Positions 9,369-18,439 of a DNA stretch of 64,000 bases are shown one piece after another (position 1 is the first letter of the stretch; each line of letters begins with the position of its first letter). The translations under genes were made by a program, and so were the position numbers. The notes under the pieces were generated by a model. The model was not told where the DNA came from. It searched no databases and was given only the letters and a program-made list of their open reading frames with translations. This stretch comes from Achromobacter xylosoxidans (lineage in GTDB: Bacteria > Pseudomonadota > Gammaproteobacteria > Burkholderiales > Burkholderiaceae_B): assembly GCF_014490035.1 (NCBI RefSeq), contig NZ_CP061008.1, forward strand, positions 4,650,001-4,714,000. The letters run 5' to 3'.

Positions 9369-10898
9369 CTATCTGGCCATTGGCGCCACCAGGGCCCAGG
9401 GCCGCAGCGCTTCGACCTGCGCTGCCAGTTCCAGCAACAGCGCCTCGCTGCCCAGCGGCCCCATCAGCTGGATGCCGATGGGCAGGCCATCGGACGACAT
9501 GCCGAAGGGGATGGAGATGGCGGGCATGCCCGTCAGATTGGCCAAAGGCGCGAAAGGCGAATAGCCGATGACGCCCTTCTTGCCCAAACGGTAGGCCAGG
9601 TAGTCGGCGTTGTCCATGGCGTAGCGGCCAATGGCCGCCGGCGGCTGCGCCAGCACAGGGCTGAGGAACAGGTCGTAGCCTTGCGTGCCGTCGCGTTCCA
9701 GGAAGCGGCCGACCCGGCGCGTGATCTCGTGGCAGGTATCGACGCAGGCCACGTACTGCGCGCCGGAGATGGCGCGGGCGTACTCGCGCGCGCCCAGCGT
9801 GGTCGGCTGCAGTTCGTCGGCGGCCAGGCGGCGGCCGCGCGCGGCCACGAAGGCATCGATGGCGTTGGCCGCCGCGCTCGCGATCAGCGGCAGCATGGGC
9901 GACAGCACCTCCTCGGATCCCACCGGCGGCGCGGCAGGCGCCAATTCATGGCCCAGCGAGGCGAAGAGGCGCGCGGCCTCGTCCACGACGGCCGCCACTT
10001 CAGGATGGATGGCCTCGCCCTCGTAGGTGGTGTTGACGAAGGCGATGCGGCGCCGCGCAGCCGATTGCGGATCGGCGGCCACGCGCGCCACCACGGCACG
10101 ATAGGAATCCTTCGGCAGCGCCGGCGCGGCATATGGCGCGCCCACGTCGGCGCCGGCGCTGATGTCCAGCGACGCGGCGCAGTCGCGCACCGACAGGGTC
10201 ATCATGTGTTCGGTGGCCAGGCCGCCCCAGCCTTCGCCCTTCAGCGGACCCAGCGGCATCAGGCCGCGCGAAGGTTTCAGGCCCAGCACGCCGCAGCAGG
10301 ACGAGGGAATGCGGATGGACCCGCCGCCGTCGCTGCCATGGGCGATGCGCACCATGCCGCTGGCCAGCGCGGCGCCCGCGCCGCCGCTGGACCCGCCCGC
10401 GCTATGGCCCGCCTTCCAGGGATTCTGCGTGGCCGGTCCGTAGACCGGCGATTCGGTGGTGGGGCTCAGGCCCAGTTCCGCGCTGGTCGTGCGGCCGAAC
10501 GGAATCAGGCCGGCACGACGGTAGCGCTTGACGATCTCGGCGTCGACGTTCCATTCCACCTGGCCATACAGCACCGACCCCATGGCGCTGGGCAGGCCCA
10601 ACGCCGCGGTGCCCAGATCCTTGAGCAAGGTGGGCACGCCCAGGAACGGCCGCTTCTGCAATTGCGCCAAGCGCTGTTCCTGCGACAGGCCGCCCAGCTC
10701 CTCGTCCAGCGACTGCGCCAGGCGCAGGCCGATTTCCGCCTGCATGCCGCAGGCCGCGTTGATCGAGGGATTGCGGGCCGCCACCCGATCCACCGCCTGC
10801 TGCATCGCAGCAAGCGCAGTGGTGGCCCCTTGTGCGATATCGGCGCCCAGCGCCGTCGCGTCCAGGGTGGAGGAATCATGGCGTTCAGCGGTGCTCAT
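9369..10898 (-). CDS. Amidase (amidase-signature family)
   Basis: A 509-aa amidase-signature hydrolase that cleaves an amide bond of unknown substrate. The Ser-cisSer-Lys triad can be placed at Lys93 (TLLKDLG), Ser170 (GHSAGGSSGGAGAALASG) and Ser194 (GSDGGGSIRIPSS). The start MSTAERHDSS at 10898 was preferred to an in-frame ATG at 11039 because the latter would overlap the rmuC 3' end and adds 47 Arg-rich residues. It follows rmuC on the same strand. GatA is unlikely because gatB and gatC are absent nearby. Confidence 0.88.
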   Translation of the reverse strand: MSTAERHDSSTLDATALGADIAQGATTALAAMQQAVDRVAARNPSINAACGMQAEIGLRLAQSLDEELGGLSQEQRLAQLQKRPFLGVPTLLKDLGTAALGLPSAMGSVLYGQVEWNVDAEIVKRYRRAGLIPFGRTTSAELGLSPTTESPVYGPATQNPWKAGHSAGGSSGGAGAALASGMVRIAHGSDGGGSIRIPSSCCGVLGLKPSRGLMPLGPLKGEGWGGLATEHMMTLSVRDCAASLDISAGADVGAPYAAPALPKDSYRAVVARVAADPQSAARRRIAFVNTTYEGEAIHPEVAAVVDEAARLFASLGHELAPAAPPVGSEEVLSPMLPLIASAAANAIDAFVAARGRRLAADELQPTTLGAREYARAISGAQYVACVDTCHEITRRVGRFLERDGTQGYDLFLSPVLAQPPAAIGRYAMDNADYLAYRLGKKGVIGYSPFAPLANLTGMPAISIPFGMSSDGLPIGIQLMGPLGSEALLLELAAQVEALRPWALVAPMAR

Positions 10899-11004
10899 GC
10901 TTGCAATGCTCCAGGTAGCTGACGGCGGATTGCCGCTAGCGCCAGGATATCGGCAGTCGCAGCGGGCAACAAGCTCACGCCCCTGCGATGCCGCCGCGGC
11001 CGGA

Positions 11005-12384
11005 TCAGTTCTGGCCCGCAGCCTGGTCTTCGTCGTCATCCCCGGGGCCGCCCTCGTCCGCCGCGCCCAGCAGCAGCCGGGCGTCGGCTTCGGGGAGCGC
11101 CTCGACGGCCTTCAGGTTCTTGAGCATGGCGCGGGTGCGCACTTCCGTCTGCCCGATCTTGTTGCTGGCAGTGTCCAGCGTCTTCTTGACGCTGGCCAGG
11201 GATTCGCCGAACTTGCCGAACTCCGTCTTGACCGCGCGCAGCACCTGCCAGACCTCGGACGAGCGCTGTTCGATCGCCAGCGTGCGGAACCCCATCTGCA
11301 GGCTGTTCAGCAGCGCCGCCAGGTTGCTGGGACCGGCCACGTTGACGCGCAGGTCATGCAGCTTGTCCAGCAGGCCGGGGCGGCGCAGCACCTCGGCGTA
11401 CAGGCTTTCGGTGGGCAGGAACATGATGGCGAAGTCGGTGGTGTGCGGCGGCGCGACGTACTTGCCTGCGATCAGGCGCGCCTGCAGCTCGACGGCCCGG
11501 CCCAGCGCGGCACCGGCGTTCTTCACGCCTTCGATGTCGGCGGCTTCCTGCGCGTCCATGAGGCGCTCGTACTCTTCCTTGGGGAACTTGGCGTCGATCG
11601 GCAGCCAGACGGGTTCGCCGCCATCGCCGCGCCCCGGCAGGCGGATGGCGAACTCCACCACCGCATCGCTGCCCGGCACGGGCTTGATGTTGCTGGCGTA
11701 CTGGTCCGGCGTCATGTTGTCCTCGATCAGCCTGGCCAGCTGCACCTCGCCCCAGGTGCCGCGCGACTTCACGTTGGTCAGCACCCGCTTCAGGTCGCCC
11801 ACGCCCGCCGCCAGCGCCTGCATTTCCCCCAGGCCCTTGTGCACGGCCTCCAGGCGGTCCGACACCAGCTTGAAGGACTCGCCCAGGCGCTGCTCCAGCG
11901 TGGCGTGGAGTTTTTCATCCACGGTGCGGCGCATTTCGTCGAGCTTGGCGCTGTTGTCGGTTTGCAACGATTGCAGCCGCTGATCCACCGTGGCGCGCAC
12001 TTCCATCAGGCGCCGCTCGTTGATCTGGATGAGGCCTTGCAGTTGCTCGGAGAAGCCCGCTGCAAAGCGCGTCAGGGATTCCGCCGACTCGGCGCGCGCG
12101 GCCTGGGCATCGCGCGACAAGCCGGCGCGCAGGTCGCCATGCGACTGCGACAGCTCCACCCGCAGGGCGCGCGTGGAGTCCGCGAATTCGCTGCGCAGGC
12201 CGCGCTGGCCTTCAGCGATGTCGGAGCGCAGCGCGCGCTCGGTGCGTTCCAGGCTTTCCAGCAGCGCATCGAGCCGGGCGTCCTGCGCGGGCGGGCGCAG
12301 CCAGGCCAGCAACGCCGCCAGAAAGGCCAGAACGGCGCCGCCTGCGGCGATCCAAAGCAGATGTATGTCGTTCAAAAGATGCAT
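11005..12384 (-). CDS. rmuC: DNA recombination protein RmuC homolog
   Basis: RmuC family protein (459 aa) with one N-terminal membrane segment (about residues 8-29), a long charged coiled coil (about 35-210) and the C-terminal RmuC nuclease-like domain (DRLEAVHKGLGEMQALAAGV, then LPGRGDGGEPVWLPIDAKFP). In E. coli RmuC limits inversions at short inverted repeats. The ATG at 12384 has GGAG directly abutting it, which is too close for a Shine-Dalgarno site; the TTG three codons later (12375) has the same GGAG 9 bases upstream and may be the true start. Confidence 0.9.
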   Translation of the reverse strand: MHLLNDIHLLWIAAGGAVLAFLAALLAWLRPPAQDARLDALLESLERTERALRSDIAEGQRGLRSEFADSTRALRVELSQSHGDLRAGLSRDAQAARAESAESLTRFAAGFSEQLQGLIQINERRLMEVRATVDQRLQSLQTDNSAKLDEMRRTVDEKLHATLEQRLGESFKLVSDRLEAVHKGLGEMQALAAGVGDLKRVLTNVKSRGTWGEVQLARLIEDNMTPDQYASNIKPVPGSDAVVEFAIRLPGRGDGGEPVWLPIDAKFPKEEYERLMDAQEAADIEGVKNAGAALGRAVELQARLIAGKYVAPPHTTDFAIMFLPTESLYAEVLRRPGLLDKLHDLRVNVAGPSNLAALLNSLQMGFRTLAIEQRSSEVWQVLRAVKTEFGKFGESLASVKKTLDTASNKIGQTEVRTRAMLKNLKAVEALPEADARLLLGAADEGGPGDDDEDQAAGQN

Positions 12385-12515
12385 CTCCAAAGCCGGGATT
12401 GTAGGATGCGGCCCCCGTCGTTCAGGGTGAATCCCGCTAGGATCGACCACTGCCGGGCAAGTAAAACGGAAACAAGGGATTAAACTTTGGGGCATTCAAA
12501 CAGGTTTGCTCCCCC

Positions 12516-13214
12516 TTGACCCCCCCAGATCCCACCCCCTGTCTCGCCGCGGCTTCATTCCAGTCCGTCTTCGGCCCGCTGGACCTGAACGCCGCCACGC
12601 CGCTCGCCTCGGGACACGACAGGCACATATTCCAGCACCCCAACATGCCGTCCTTGCTCGTCAAGGTCATGGATATGCGCGCCCGCGCGGTGTACCTGGA
12701 ATCGCGCCCGTTCAAGCGCTGGTACAAGCAGTACCAGCGTGAAAGCGCGTACCGCGTCTACCTGACCGAAATTTCCGAGTACGTCACCACCACCACCCGC
12801 CCCTCCGGCGTCTGGCAGGTGCCCATGGCGCGCATACTCGGCGTGGCCCAAACCACGCTGGGCTTGGGGCTGGTCGTCGAGAAAATCTGCGATACCAACG
12901 GCAATATTGCTCCCACCGTGACGGATCTGGCCAAGCAGGGCAAGCTGGACGACGCCCTCAGCGCGCAGCTGGACGAATTCTTCCAGGACTTGGCCGATGC
13001 CCACGTGGTCCTGCACGACATCTCCGCCAGCAACATCGCCTGTGGCCTGAATGCCGACGGCAAACAAGGCCTGTACCTGATCGACGGCTTCGGCGGGCTG
13101 CCCCTAATTCCGATCTATGCCTGGAGCAAGCGCCTGAACAGCCGGCGCATCCACCGCAAGTACACGCGCATGCGCGCGGCCCTGGCCGAACGCATCGCCA
13201 CTGGCGGGTTCTGA
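12516..13214 (+). CDS. YrbL-family (PhoP regulatory network) kinase-like protein
   Basis: A 232-aa protein of the YrbL family, which has a lipopolysaccharide-kinase-like fold. The kinase catalytic loop is seen as VVLHDISASNIACG (His167, Asp168, Asn173) and the metal-binding Asp as YLIDGFGG (Asp190). The basic C terminus (KRLNSRRIHRKYTRMRAAL) resembles other members. In enterobacteria yrbL is PhoP/BasR-regulated but its substrate is not established. It is divergent from rmuC. Confidence 0.8.
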   Translation: MTPPDPTPCLAAASFQSVFGPLDLNAATPLASGHDRHIFQHPNMPSLLVKVMDMRARAVYLESRPFKRWYKQYQRESAYRVYLTEISEYVTTTTRPSGVWQVPMARILGVAQTTLGLGLVVEKICDTNGNIAPTVTDLAKQGKLDDALSAQLDEFFQDLADAHVVLHDISASNIACGLNADGKQGLYLIDGFGGLPLIPIYAWSKRLNSRRIHRKYTRMRAALAERIATGGF

Positions 13215-13254
13215 GGCGCCTTACGCAAGCGCGGCCGGGGCGCGGGCTGGTCGG

Positions 13255-14022
13255 CTACGCCTGCGGCGCCTGCGGCAACACCACGCCCTGGCGGTCTACC
13301 CATACATAGTCGTGGCCGGCGCGCTGTCCGCGGCGCAAGGGATTGCGCGTGCAGAAGGCCGCATAGGCAGGATCCACAAAACGGTAGTGCAAGTGTTCGT
13401 CCCGCCCTAGCGGAATGCCCAGGCGCGTGGTGCAGATCAGGGCCTCGGGCGACTCGCCCACATCCTCCACGTACAGCGCCTGCGGGTCGAAACCGCGTGC
13501 ATCCCAGTCCGGCACCTTCAGGCCCAACGCCCGGCACAGCAGCGTCTGGCCGGCGCACAGGCCCGAGACCGGCCGCGGCCGCCCCTGTGCATCCGGGTTC
13601 AACTGCAGCATGCGGGCCAGCGCCTGCGGACCGGACAGCGCGTCCGTCCAGGGATAGGCGGATTTGATCAGCACGGCGTTGCCCGGCCCGCCGGCGCTGA
13701 AGTTCAGCGAATCCCCGCCGCGGGCGTAATACATGTAGACCGTGCCGCCGTCCATGAACAGGGCGCGCCGCTTGTGGGTGTAGCCCAGCGACGCATGGCT
13801 GCCCTTCTCTTCCAGGTAATAGGCTTCGGTCTCGATGATGCGGGCCGACAGCCACAGGTCACCCACGCGGTGGCGGATCACCTTGCCCGGCAACTCGCGC
13901 GCCAGCTGCGCGGCGTCGCGGTCGAAGAAGGCGTCGGGCAAGGCCCGGCCGGGCGCGCCCGGCGCCAGGCCGGCCTGGACCTCAGGCGAAACGTTCGCCG
14001 TAGCGCTTTTCGCTGAAGCCAA
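13255..14022 (-). CDS. DNA-3-methyladenine glycosylase (AAG/Mpg type)
   Basis: Removes alkylated purines from DNA for base-excision repair. At 255 aa it fits the AAG (human-type) family, not TagA or AlkA. The active-site segment is RIIETEAYY, with catalytic Glu at residue 66 and the intercalating Tyr at 68 by comparison with human AAG Glu125/Tyr127; GTVYMYYARGG and LIKSAYP are further family blocks. An N-terminal ~30 residue tail is poorly conserved. It overlaps the preceding Spx/ArsC-like gene by 41 bases, so the two are probably co-transcribed; the true start may be a little downstream. Confidence 0.9.
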   Translation of the reverse strand: MASAKSATANVSPEVQAGLAPGAPGRALPDAFFDRDAAQLARELPGKVIRHRVGDLWLSARIIETEAYYLEEKGSHASLGYTHKRRALFMDGGTVYMYYARGGDSLNFSAGGPGNAVLIKSAYPWTDALSGPQALARMLQLNPDAQGRPRPVSGLCAGQTLLCRALGLKVPDWDARGFDPQALYVEDVGESPEALICTTRLGIPLGRDEHLHYRFVDPAYAAFCTRNPLRRGQRAGHDYVWVDRQGVVLPQAPQA

Positions 14023-14338
14023 CGCTCACCTCGCCATCGGGCGTGACCGTAACCGGGCGGCGCACCAGCGCCGGATACTCGGCGATCAGCTGGCTCCACT
14101 GCGCATCGGTGTGCGCCGTCTTGCGCTCTTCGGGCAGGTTGCGCCAGGTCATGGACGTGCGGTTGACCAGCTTTTCCCAGCCGCCGACCTGGTCAGCCCA
14201 GGACTTCAGCGTGGCGGCCGGCACCGGATTGTCGCGGTAGTCCACGAACGCATGGGCAACGCCATGCGCGGTCAGCCAGTCGCGCGCCTTGACGCAGGTG
14301 CTGCACTTCGTCAGGCCGTACAGGGTGGTTTGCTTCAT
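13982..14338 (-). CDS. ArsC/Spx-like reductase family protein
   Basis: A 118-aa thioredoxin-fold protein of the ArsC/Spx/YffB group. It begins with a Cys-Ser-Thr-Cys motif (Cys12 and Cys15) in LYGLTKCSTCVKARDWL. The centre reads NRTSMTWRNLPEE. YffB proteins are glutathione-dependent oxidoreductase-like; an arsenate reductase role is less likely with no ars genes nearby. The start ATG overlaps the potI stop as ATGA, so it is translationally coupled to the polyamine operon. Confidence 0.82.
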   Translation of the reverse strand: MKQTTLYGLTKCSTCVKARDWLTAHGVAHAFVDYRDNPVPAATLKSWADQVGGWEKLVNRTSMTWRNLPEERKTAHTDAQWSQLIAEYPALVRRPVTVTPDGEVSVGFSEKRYGERFA

Positions 14339-15144
14339 TTGGGTTCGGACTCCTTGCGCCATTGCATGCGGTTGGCCAGGATCACGCAAGTGCCGACCGC
14401 CAGGATGAAGAGCGTCGCCAGCGCATTGATTTCGGGTTTCAAGCCCAGGCGCACGCGCGAGAAAACTTCCATGGGCAGCGTGCTGGAGCTGGGGCCGGAC
14501 AGGAACGAAGCCAGCACCACGTCGTCCAGCGACAGGGTGAAGGACAGCAGCCAGGCCGAGGCCAGCGCCGGCGCGATCAGCGGCAGCGTGATCTTGAAGA
14601 ACACGGTCATGGGCGTGGCGCCCAGGTCCAGCGCGGCCTCTTCCAGCGAGCGGTCCAGGTCGCGGATGCGGGTCTGGATGACGACCGCGACGAAGGCCAT
14701 GCACAGGGTCACGTGGCCGACCCAGATCGTGAAGATGCCGTTTTCGGCGGGCCAGCCCAGGCTGCCGCGCAGTTCCACGAACATCAGCAGGAGCGAGATG
14801 CCCAGCACCACTTCGGGGATGACCAGCGGCGCGCTCAGCATGCCCACATACAGGGCGAAGCCGCGGAAGCGCCCCATGCGGCCCAGCACATAGCCGGCCC
14901 AGGTGCCGATGATGACGGCGGCGGTGGCGGTCATGGCGGCGATGCGGAACGACAGCCAGGCCGCGCGCAGCAGCGCGTCGTCGTTGAACAGCGAGTGATA
15001 CCAGCGGAACGAGAAGCCGGTCCACGACGTGACGGTGGGCGACTCGTTGAACGAGAACACCATCAGGCTGATGATGGGCACGTACAGGAAGAAGTACCCC
15101 AGCCCCAGCACGACGGCGCGCAAAGTCTTGTTGGGCCCGTTCAT
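14335..15144 (-). CDS. potI: Putrescine/spermidine ABC transporter permease PotI
   Basis: Second inner-membrane permease of the polyamine importer, 269 aa with six predicted membrane segments. The cytoplasmic coupling loop reads EEAALDLGATPMTVFFKITLP (20-residue part shown is EEAALDLGATPMTVFFKITL), the EAA motif that contacts the ATPase. Starts within the potH stop (4-base overlap) and overlaps the downstream Spx-like gene by 4 bases. Confidence 0.94.
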   Translation of the reverse strand: MNGPNKTLRAVVLGLGYFFLYVPIISLMVFSFNESPTVTSWTGFSFRWYHSLFNDDALLRAAWLSFRIAAMTATAAVIIGTWAGYVLGRMGRFRGFALYVGMLSAPLVIPEVVLGISLLLMFVELRGSLGWPAENGIFTIWVGHVTLCMAFVAVVIQTRIRDLDRSLEEAALDLGATPMTVFFKITLPLIAPALASAWLLSFTLSLDDVVLASFLSGPSSSTLPMEVFSRVRLGLKPEINALATLFILAVGTCVILANRMQWRKESEPK

Positions 15145-16061
15145 TTGCGGCCTCCGCTCGCCTGTTCCTGCTGCTTGACCTGGTTGTATTGGAAATACAC
15201 CAGGGGCACCAGCAGCAACAGCACCATCACGCAGGTCACGGCCGAGGCCATGGGCCAGTCGGCGTTGTTGAAGAATTCATTCCACATCACGCGGCCCATC
15301 ATGAGCGTGTTGGCGCCGCCCAGCATTTCGGGGATCACGTACTCGCCCACCGCCGGGATGAACACCAGCATGGCGCCCGCGATCACGCCCTGGCGCGACA
15401 GCGGCACGGTGATCTGCCAGAACGCCTGCCAGGGCTTGGCGCCCAGGTCGTAGGCGGCTTCGAGCAGGCGCAGGTCCATCTTCACCAGCGTGGCATACAG
15501 CGGCAGGATGAAGAACGGCAGGTAGGCGTAAACCATGCCGATGTAGACGGCGACGTCGGTGCGGTAGATTTCCAGCGGACTGGAAATGATGCCCAGGCTC
15601 TGCAGCAGGTTGTTGAGCAGCCCGTCGTTGCGCAGGATGCCGACCCAGGCGTATACGCGCAGCAGCAGCGAAGTCCAGAACGGCAGGATCACGCCCAGGA
15701 GCAGCAGGTTGCGCACCGCCGGCGACGAACGCGCGATGTAATAGGCGATGGGATAGCCGATCAGTACGCAGAAGAGCGTGGTGATGGCGGCAATCTTCAC
15801 CGAATTCAGATACGTGGCGAAGTACAGGCTGTCCGTGAACAGCAGGATGTAGCCGCGCAGATGCAGGCTGAACTGCACCGCCTCGTCCTTGAATTCCGCC
15901 AGCGACGTATACGGCGGAATGCCGAACTTCAGCTCGGCGAAACTGATCTTCAGGACCAGCAGGAACGGCACCAGCAGGAACAGCACCAGCCAGGCGAACG
16001 GCGGCACCACCGCCAGCGCCCGGCCCGATGGCAACCAGTCGCGGGGCGAAAAGCGGATCAT
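15141..16061 (-). CDS. potH: Putrescine/spermidine ABC transporter permease PotH
   Basis: First permease of the polyamine importer, 306 aa. The N-terminal membrane segment (VVPPFAWLVLFLLVPFLLVL, about 18-37) is followed by a periplasmic region and five further segments. The EAA loop is LEAAYDLGAKPWQAFWQITV. Overlaps potG and potI by 4 bases each, so all three are tightly coupled. Confidence 0.94.
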   Translation of the reverse strand: MIRFSPRDWLPSGRALAVVPPFAWLVLFLLVPFLLVLKISFAELKFGIPPYTSLAEFKDEAVQFSLHLRGYILLFTDSLYFATYLNSVKIAAITTLFCVLIGYPIAYYIARSSPAVRNLLLLGVILPFWTSLLLRVYAWVGILRNDGLLNNLLQSLGIISSPLEIYRTDVAVYIGMVYAYLPFFILPLYATLVKMDLRLLEAAYDLGAKPWQAFWQITVPLSRQGVIAGAMLVFIPAVGEYVIPEMLGGANTLMMGRVMWNEFFNNADWPMASAVTCVMVLLLLVPLVYFQYNQVKQQEQASGGRK

Positions 16062-17185
16062 GACGCCAGCACCGTGGCGCTGTCGGCGTCCCAGCTGACG
16101 AAGATCTCTTCGTCGATGCCGGGCGCGTCCATCGCGGCCAGCAGCTGGCTGGGCACGCTGGCCTCGACCGTCTTGCCGGAATCCAGGCGGATCTGATAGA
16201 GCGCGTAGCTGCCCATCCAGGCCATGTGGCTGACCATGCCGTGGGCCCAGTTGTACTCGGCTTCGGGCTGCTCGCGCGACACCACCAACCGTTCAGGGCG
16301 GATGGAGACGTGCACTTCCATGCCGAGCGGTTCGCTCACGCCGTGGTTGACGAAGAGCGGGCGGGTCAGCTCGCCGCACTCGATGGCGACATGGTCCGGT
16401 TCATCGACCACGATGGTGCCGGTGAACATGTTGGTCGAACCGATGAAGCTGGCGACGAAGCGGGAATTCGGGAAGGCGTAGACGTCCTGCGGCGTGCCGC
16501 ATTGGACGATCTGGCCTTCGGTCATGACGGCCAGGCGATGGGCCATGGTCATGGCTTCTTCCTGGTCGTGCGTGACCATGATGCAGGTCACGCCGACCTG
16601 CTCCAGGATCTTCACGAGTTCGATCTGGGTCTTCTGGCGGATCTGCTTGTCCAACGCGGACATGGGCTCGTCCAGCAGCAGCAGCTTGGGCCGCTTGACC
16701 AGGCTGCGCGCCAGCGCCACGCGCTGCTGCTGGCCGCCCGACAGCTGGTTGGGCTTGCGGCGCGAATAACCGGCCATCTGGACCAGGTCCAGGGCTTCGA
16801 ACACGCGGTCGTGGATCTCGGCCCGATCCACGCCTTCCTGCTTCAGGCCGAAGGCCACGTTGGCCTCGACCGTCATGTGCGGGAACAGCGCGTAGGACTG
16901 GAACATCATGTTCACGGGCCGGCGGTACGGCGGCACGTGCGTGATGTCCTCGCCATCCAGGAAGATCTGGCCCGAGGTGGCTTCCTCGAAGCCCGCCAGC
17001 ATGCGCAGCAAGGTGGACTTGCCGCTGCCCGAACTGCCGAGCAGGGCGAAGATCTCGTTGCGCTTGACCGAGAGATTGACGGAACGGACGGCGACCACAT
17101 CGCCGAAGATCTTTACGACATCGGAGATCCGGACGAACTCGTCCGGATCGGCCGAATGCTGCGCCGAGTAACGGCTATCGCTCAT
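16058..17185 (-). CDS. potG: Polyamine ABC transporter ATPase PotG
   Basis: ATPase that drives the importer, 375 aa. Walker A GSSGSGKST is at residues 50-58, the signature LSGGQQQR at 148-155 and Walker B LLLLDEP at 168-174. The C-terminal ~120 residues are the TOBE regulatory domain typical of PotA/PotG. It starts 6 bases after the potF stop. Ligand is inferred from the PotF-like binding protein next door. Confidence 0.94.
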   Translation of the reverse strand: MSDSRYSAQHSADPDEFVRISDVVKIFGDVVAVRSVNLSVKRNEIFALLGSSGSGKSTLLRMLAGFEEATSGQIFLDGEDITHVPPYRRPVNMMFQSYALFPHMTVEANVAFGLKQEGVDRAEIHDRVFEALDLVQMAGYSRRKPNQLSGGQQQRVALARSLVKRPKLLLLDEPMSALDKQIRQKTQIELVKILEQVGVTCIMVTHDQEEAMTMAHRLAVMTEGQIVQCGTPQDVYAFPNSRFVASFIGSTNMFTGTIVVDEPDHVAIECGELTRPLFVNHGVSEPLGMEVHVSIRPERLVVSREQPEAEYNWAHGMVSHMAWMGSYALYQIRLDSGKTVEASVPSQLLAAMDAPGIDEEIFVSWDADSATVLAS

Positions 17186-17191
17186 GATGAC

Positions 17192-18295
17192 TTATCTTCC
17201 AGACTTCAGCTCGGACCACATCCGGTTTTGCAGGCGTTGGATGTTCAAGGGCAGCGCCTTGATCACATACAGGGTCTTGGAGACGTCCGCCGGCGGGTAG
17301 ATCATGGGGTTGTCGGCCACGTCCTTGACCACGTACTGCCGCGCCTCTTTGTTGGCGTTGGGGTAGAACATGGTGTTGGTGATGGCCGCGTGCACCTTGG
17401 GCGTTTCGATGTAGTTGATGAAGGCCAGCGCCTCTTCGGGATGCGGCGCATCCTTGGGGATGACCATCAGGTCGAACCACGCGGGCGCGCCGCCCTTCGG
17501 AATGAAGTAGTTCACTTCATAGGACTTCTTGGCGTCCTGGGCGCGCTTGCGGGCGATCATCACGTCGCCGGAAAAGCCGTAGACCATGCACAGGTCGCCC
17601 ACGGCCAGCTCGTCGATATAGCCCGACGAGCTGAACTGGCGGATGTACGGGCGGATCTTCATCAGCACGTCCAGCGCGGCCTTGTAGTCGTCCGCGTTGG
17701 TGCTGTTGGGGTCCTTGCCCAGGTACTTGAGCACGGCAGGGAACACCTGGGCGGCTTCGTCCAGCATGGAGATGCCGCACTCTTTCAGCTTGGCGGCGTT
17801 CTCGGGCTTGAAGATCATGTCCCAGTTGGCCAGGTCGACGCCGTCGCCCATGATCTGCTTGACCTTGGTGACGTTGTAGCCCAGGCCGTTGGTGCCGTAG
17901 CCCCAGGGAATGGCGTATTCGTTGCCGGGATCGACGGTGGCGACCAGCGCCATGATTTCGGGATCCAGGTACTTCCAGTTCGGGATCTTGGACTTGTCCA
18001 GCTTCTGGAACAGGCCGGCTTCGATCTGGCGCGAGGCGTAATGCGTGGACGGGACAACGACGTCGTAACCCGACTTGCCGGCCAACAGCTTGGCCTGCAG
18101 GGTGTCGTTGCTGTCGTAGACGTCATAGCGGACCTTGATGCCGGTTTCCTTTTCAAAACCGGGAATCGTGTCCGGAGCCGTGTATTCAGCCCAGTTGTAG
18201 ACGTTGACGACCTTGTTCTGCGCCACCGCCGCCGACGAGGCCGCCATGACCAGCATCGTTCCAAGCGCCAAGCGCATACCCGCCCGTAGTTTCAT
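17192..18295 (-). CDS. potF: Periplasmic polyamine-binding protein PotF
   Basis: Periplasmic solute-binding protein (367 aa) of the PotD/PotF family that captures putrescine or spermidine. A cleavable signal ends near Ala-Val-Ala-Gln (about residue 26). The mature start KVVNVYNWAEYTAPDTIPGF is characteristic of polyamine-binding proteins. The start at 18295 is supported by AGGGGG about 7 bases upstream and by the signal peptide; 25 extra upstream codons were rejected. First gene of a potF-potG-potH-potI-spx-like unit. Confidence 0.94.
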   Translation of the reverse strand: MKLRAGMRLALGTMLVMAASSAAVAQNKVVNVYNWAEYTAPDTIPGFEKETGIKVRYDVYDSNDTLQAKLLAGKSGYDVVVPSTHYASRQIEAGLFQKLDKSKIPNWKYLDPEIMALVATVDPGNEYAIPWGYGTNGLGYNVTKVKQIMGDGVDLANWDMIFKPENAAKLKECGISMLDEAAQVFPAVLKYLGKDPNSTNADDYKAALDVLMKIRPYIRQFSSSGYIDELAVGDLCMVYGFSGDVMIARKRAQDAKKSYEVNYFIPKGGAPAWFDLMVIPKDAPHPEEALAFINYIETPKVHAAITNTMFYPNANKEARQYVVKDVADNPMIYPPADVSKTLYVIKALPLNIQRLQNRMWSELKSGR

Positions 18296-18439
18296 CACCA
18301 GCCCCCTTGCGTTATGCCGTATGTGACAGGAGTACCAAAAGGCGAAATGATAAAGCTTTTTAGCGATCACCTGCCCAACTTTGCCGGGTAATTGGCGCGA
18401 TTTGGGCCCGATGGCGGCAATTGGCCGCCGCCGCCCGGA

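Noticed and set aside
14338..15025. Longer frame that would extend the Spx/ArsC-like protein upstream
   Set aside because: That part lies in another frame of potI and shows no family similarity; the ATG at 14338 with ATGA coupling gives the full family domain.
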